In this document: positions 60,881 through 64,000 of the stretch, piece by piece
Numbering within the stretch: the stretch's first letter is position 1
Layout of the letters: the number at the start of each line of letters is the position of its first letter
NCBI GenBank assembly: GCA_003254885.1
Contig: QANT01008409.1
Coordinates: forward strand, 33,605-97,604
Source of the DNA: Purshia tridentata
Taxonomy: Eukaryota; Streptophyta; Magnoliopsida; Rosales; Rosaceae
Length of the DNA: 64,000 nt
Reading direction: 5' to 3'
The notes under the pieces: generated by a model
Told to the model about the DNA's origin: nothing
Seen by the model: the letters and a program-made list of their open reading frames with translations, nothing else
Databases searched by the model: none
Program-made: the position numbers and the translations under genes

Positions 60881-62901
60881 TTCCCTGCGCAATTGCTTGT
60901 TTCAATTATCCAACCGTTGCGCAACCAATTAATGAGAAATTGAGAATGCCCACCAAAAGGCATCATTTAAATTTTAATTCAATCACTTATTATACCTGCA
61001 CAGCTTTATTGGTTTCATAATCCAAATATATGCATGCTAGGCTAGACCTAGATGTAATAATATTATTTCCCTCTCCCTATATACTTGCTTTATTGGTTTT
61101 ATCAAATTCACCATAATCACAGTAAGAGGAAAAGAGTAAACTTGTAAGCTTTTTTTTATTAAAAAGAAAAAATATAGCAAAAGGCAAATGATTTTTGAGA
61201 CAAAAGATGACTCAATAAAGTGTGTATATATATATAAAAAGCTGGCAAATTATGATACAGATATAAGCCAAAGCTAATTAAAATCGTTGTTTCTAGAAGT
61301 ACAAATGCTGGTTAAACTATATGAAAACAACAATTTAATTAATCAATAATTAGTAGGTACACAGTACACCAAAAAGGGCATCCAAAGACACAAGGATAGA
61401 GTCCTTTTGGCGGCATAAAGGAAAGAAAAGAGGTTGATATCTGCTGTCTGTGTATCATGTAATCATGTAGAAACAATTTTGATCTCTTATTTCTGGCCTA
61501 ATGGGTGTACAGTGAATAGTAGATAAATAAAACTAGCACAAATTAATATACTAGTGGTTGTGGGGTGCGTCGCATCGCATATAATTAACATCTCGATGAA
61601 TACGGCATAAATAAATAAATTAAATGCTTTGGTTTTGGGAATCTTGATGACTTATTTTCCTTCTTAAACTTAATTTAATTAATTGGAATTAATTAAACCA
61701 AGAAAAGATTCTGTCTTGTTCATAATTTGAGTGGTATGCATTAATTCAATATGTATGTTCGATGATTGTATTATATTTACTATATTTAAGTAATTAACAT
61801 ATGAATGTGTTATAATTATGACCTAAAGAAGGGTGTTGGTTGTGTTGGGGAAGGGAACAAAACACAAAATGTTTTCTATATACTTCCAGACTTGGATTAT
61901 TGGATAACACAAACTCTCATGGGAGGTTGACAATAAGATTCCTTATTCCCCCACCAATTATAGAGCCTATAGCTATCTACGCACACTCATATATCCAACC
62001 TTTTTACTACTTTTTTTCAAAAATATAATTAATCACATCGATCCTTCAATTCTTTGGCTCGATCGAGTATGTCATTTGATCATGCATGTGAGAGTAAATA
62101 TTGGAAGTAAAAATGAGCATATAATATGAAATATTATTGGCACAAGTAATAATATCTCCCGAATTTATAAGCCTTCTTCAAGTGCATATTTTCAATGCAT
62201 GTTTCACTTGGGAAAAATATATTACTATATGGTTTAATGAATTAGTACGCATAATTTTACTTTTTTATTTTTTAATGACAAAATACCTAAGATCTCTACT
62301 CCCAACCCCACTTATTGTAGTGAGTTGAGCTAAGAAAACTGCTTTAGGGAATTGTTTTGGAATGAATGATTTTAGTTAGGAATATATTGTACCCAAGGTC
62401 AGTAAAATTGTTGCGCACTGCACGCCATTTACTTATTAAAAAAAGGAACGATAGGAATGTGAGAGTAGCTGCGTAGAAAGCTGACTTTCCTTCCCCACAC
62501 ACCACATCAATTGTCTTAGAAGAAGTGGGCTTTATTAATAATTTAATACTCAATGTACGTGGTGGGCCATACATTTTGAGAAGGAGGAAGAGTTTGTTTA
62601 ATTTGGGCCTAGGGACCCTGTATTCTTGAAGAAGTAATTAAAAAGCCCAATATGAGAAGCAAGCCCATGAACGTACACGATCTGTTGATGAATTAGTTAA
62701 TTATGAAGGTAATCCCGCAACAGTCGTTGGTTCCCTGGTTTGAAGTTGTTTAATTAAAGAATTTCCCAACATGTTAAGCTGTTCATGATCTGTAGGTACG
62801 TAGGTGGTGTGGTCTCCATATATCGATCCCCAGGCAGGCGGTGCTAGCTAGCTACCCGGCCTCATAGCTGGTAGCTAGCAAGCAATCCATATCCAAATCA
62901 A
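60881..62901. other. Gene-free interval before the MGCGIS gene
   Basis: AT-rich sequence of 2 kb with no supportable coding region or named repeat. The right end (from about 62780) is probably the leader of the next gene, with agctagctagctac runs. Confidence 0.55.
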
Positions 62902-63535
62902 ATGGGTTGCGGCATTTCCAAGTCGGGACCCCACGGCCACGGGGGTGACCTAATTCAATTCAAGGATGTAATATTTGATGGTAATCATGAGGACGACATC
63001 AACTCCAAGATCGATAAAGATGACGATCCACATAGGGAGGATACCTTGGCTTCTCCAGGATCCCCCAGTTTTAGGGAATATTGCATTCACTCCCCAATGG
63101 AAGACACCCCACACAATACTCATCATAATATTCTTCCTCATGGTCAGTCAGTATTATTAATTCATTTTGTAAGATACGTCGATCATTCATAGCATAGGTA
63201 TAAGAGTAGTCTTAATTTCTTTTTCTTTTGGCAGATGATTTTGATATCCACCAGGGAGCAAATAGGGAGAGTAACAAGGTACGTACATCAAATATTCCAC
63301 TATATATTTATAATATACATGTAATGTATCTTGCAACATTTAATTAATTAGTATAAACATTTGTTAATCTCAGGAATCATCAGATGAGGTTGAATTAGGG
63401 AAAAAGGCAAACAAAGGAAGATCATCAATGTCGGGAATACGGAGTGTGCTAGCCAAGCAGCGCGGCAAGCAAGCAAAATTAAGATCATATATAAACGCCA
63501 CCCGCCAGTCGCCACCACTCCAACACCCACAATAA
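62902..63535 (+). CDS. Small MGCGIS protein, probably N-myristoylated, function unknown
   Basis: Exons 62902-63142, 63235-63278 and 63374-63535 give 148 aa. The N-terminus MGCGISKSG is a good N-myristoylation signal (Gly2, Ser6) with Cys3 available for palmitoylation, so plasma-membrane attachment is likely. The middle is acidic and His/Asp-rich (GNHEDDINSKIDKDDDPHRE), with a Ser-Pro cluster LASPGSPSFREY. The C-terminal part is basic (GKKANKGRSSMSGIRSVLAK). I recognise no domain. Three phased introns-free joins with normal GT-AG borders and the strong lipidation motif argue that it is a real gene. It could belong to a small plant-specific family of MGC-start proteins; I do not assign a function. 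Confidence 0.7.
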
Positions 63536-64000
63536 TATTCCATTATCCCCCTCTCAACATACATAACCATATGTACGAACACACATCACTCAGGAGGCCA
63601 CCCATTAATTCAGCTTTATTTCTCTCCTTTTTTTCTTTTTCATCTATCTATTTATTCAGCTTTATTATCATTATTAATTGGATCTCTTGATTACTAATTC
63701 CGTGTTAGATTCTAGTTAATTAACACAGTTGCATCTACTCTATATATTCAGTATTACCACGACATTTTTCGATTAATTCCATATATGAAAGTACGGGAAC
63801 CCCAACCCAACCCATTCATGCATGATTTCATTTTTTACCCAAACCCCCCAAAATTTTACATAATATATTTTGATCAAGGATAAGTGGATAACACAACTTC
63901 GATCAAATAAAGGATATATATATATATATATACATATATATTTTGAGGAGGTTCACTCCCAAATTAAGGAATGTAATTTCGATTTCGTTGGAAATTTCGA
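63536..64000. other. 3' flank of the MGCGIS gene, window end
   Basis: 3' UTR followed by AT-rich DNA with an (AT)n microsatellite at about 63913-63932. No gene is seen. Confidence 0.6.

Noticed and set aside
1-64000. CRISPR arrays, bacterial operons, integrated viral genes or disease-resistance (NLR) clusters
   Set aside because: No regularly spaced repeats, polymerase or capsid domains, or NB-ARC motifs were seen. All genes have plant splice structure.

Overview
The window is plant nuclear DNA from a eudicot. The genes have many introns with AT-rich intergenic DNA between them, and plant-only families are present (CC-type glutaredoxin, GRAS, NAC, RLCK VII, MUB, Ole e 1). Gene spacing is compact, about 15 protein genes in 64 kb, and there is a TRIM retroelement, two small MITEs and many A/T microsatellites. 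A woody rosid, perhaps Rosaceae, would fit, but I cannot prove the species from sequence alone. I found nothing bacterial, viral or CRISPR-like.

Layout: 289-600 (+) 3' exons of actin-related protein 2; 2753-4184 (+) BAHD feruloyl transferase of the suberin/cutin type; 4606-5389 PIF/Harbinger-like MITE; 8239-11986 (+) CID-domain RNA polymerase II CTD-binding protein; 17708-18082 (+) ROXY-type glutaredoxin; 20696-22163 (+) membrane-anchored ubiquitin-fold protein; 23656-25801 (-) GRAS protein, best match by recall RAM1; 28848-29495 (+) Ole e 1-like secreted protein; 30193-32382 (-) EXO70, C-type; 32961-36246 (+) type II membrane, glycosyltransferase-like protein; 37050-39703 (+) RLCK VII kinase; 40133-40204 (-) tRNA-Gln(UUG); 42117-42529 second MITE; 43602-46635 (+) DHHC palmitoyltransferase; 48246-49870 (+) two-domain dsRNA-binding protein; 52414-52755 intact TRIM; 54222-56646 (+) glycerophosphodiester phosphodiesterase; 60017-60880 (+) short NAC factor; 62902-63535 (+) small MGCGIS protein of unknown function.

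The genes are not an operon or a metabolic cluster. Each is an independent plant gene, mostly on the + strand, and they cover cell-wall lipid phenolics, mRNA processing, redox control, membrane-tethered ubiquitin-like signalling, exocytosis, receptor-proximal kinase signalling, palmitoylation, small-RNA biogenesis and phosphate recycling. What links them is ancestry. From memory, the order ARP2 - CID - MUB - Ole e 1 - transmembrane protein - RLCK - PAT - DRB resembles Arabidopsis At3g27000 down to At3g26932, while HHT/ASFT - Ole e 1 - PAT - DRB - GDPD - NAC resembles At5g41040 to At5g41090. The window therefore looks like an unfractionated ancestral segment.

The most interesting unexplained signal is a family of about ten small structures spread over the intergenic DNA. 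In each, a 9-21 bp direct repeat flanks a 15-26 nt A- or T-rich filler, and several fillers carry the same GGCC next to the homopolymer. They look like micro-insertions with target-site duplications. I saw no clearly new multi-gene system.
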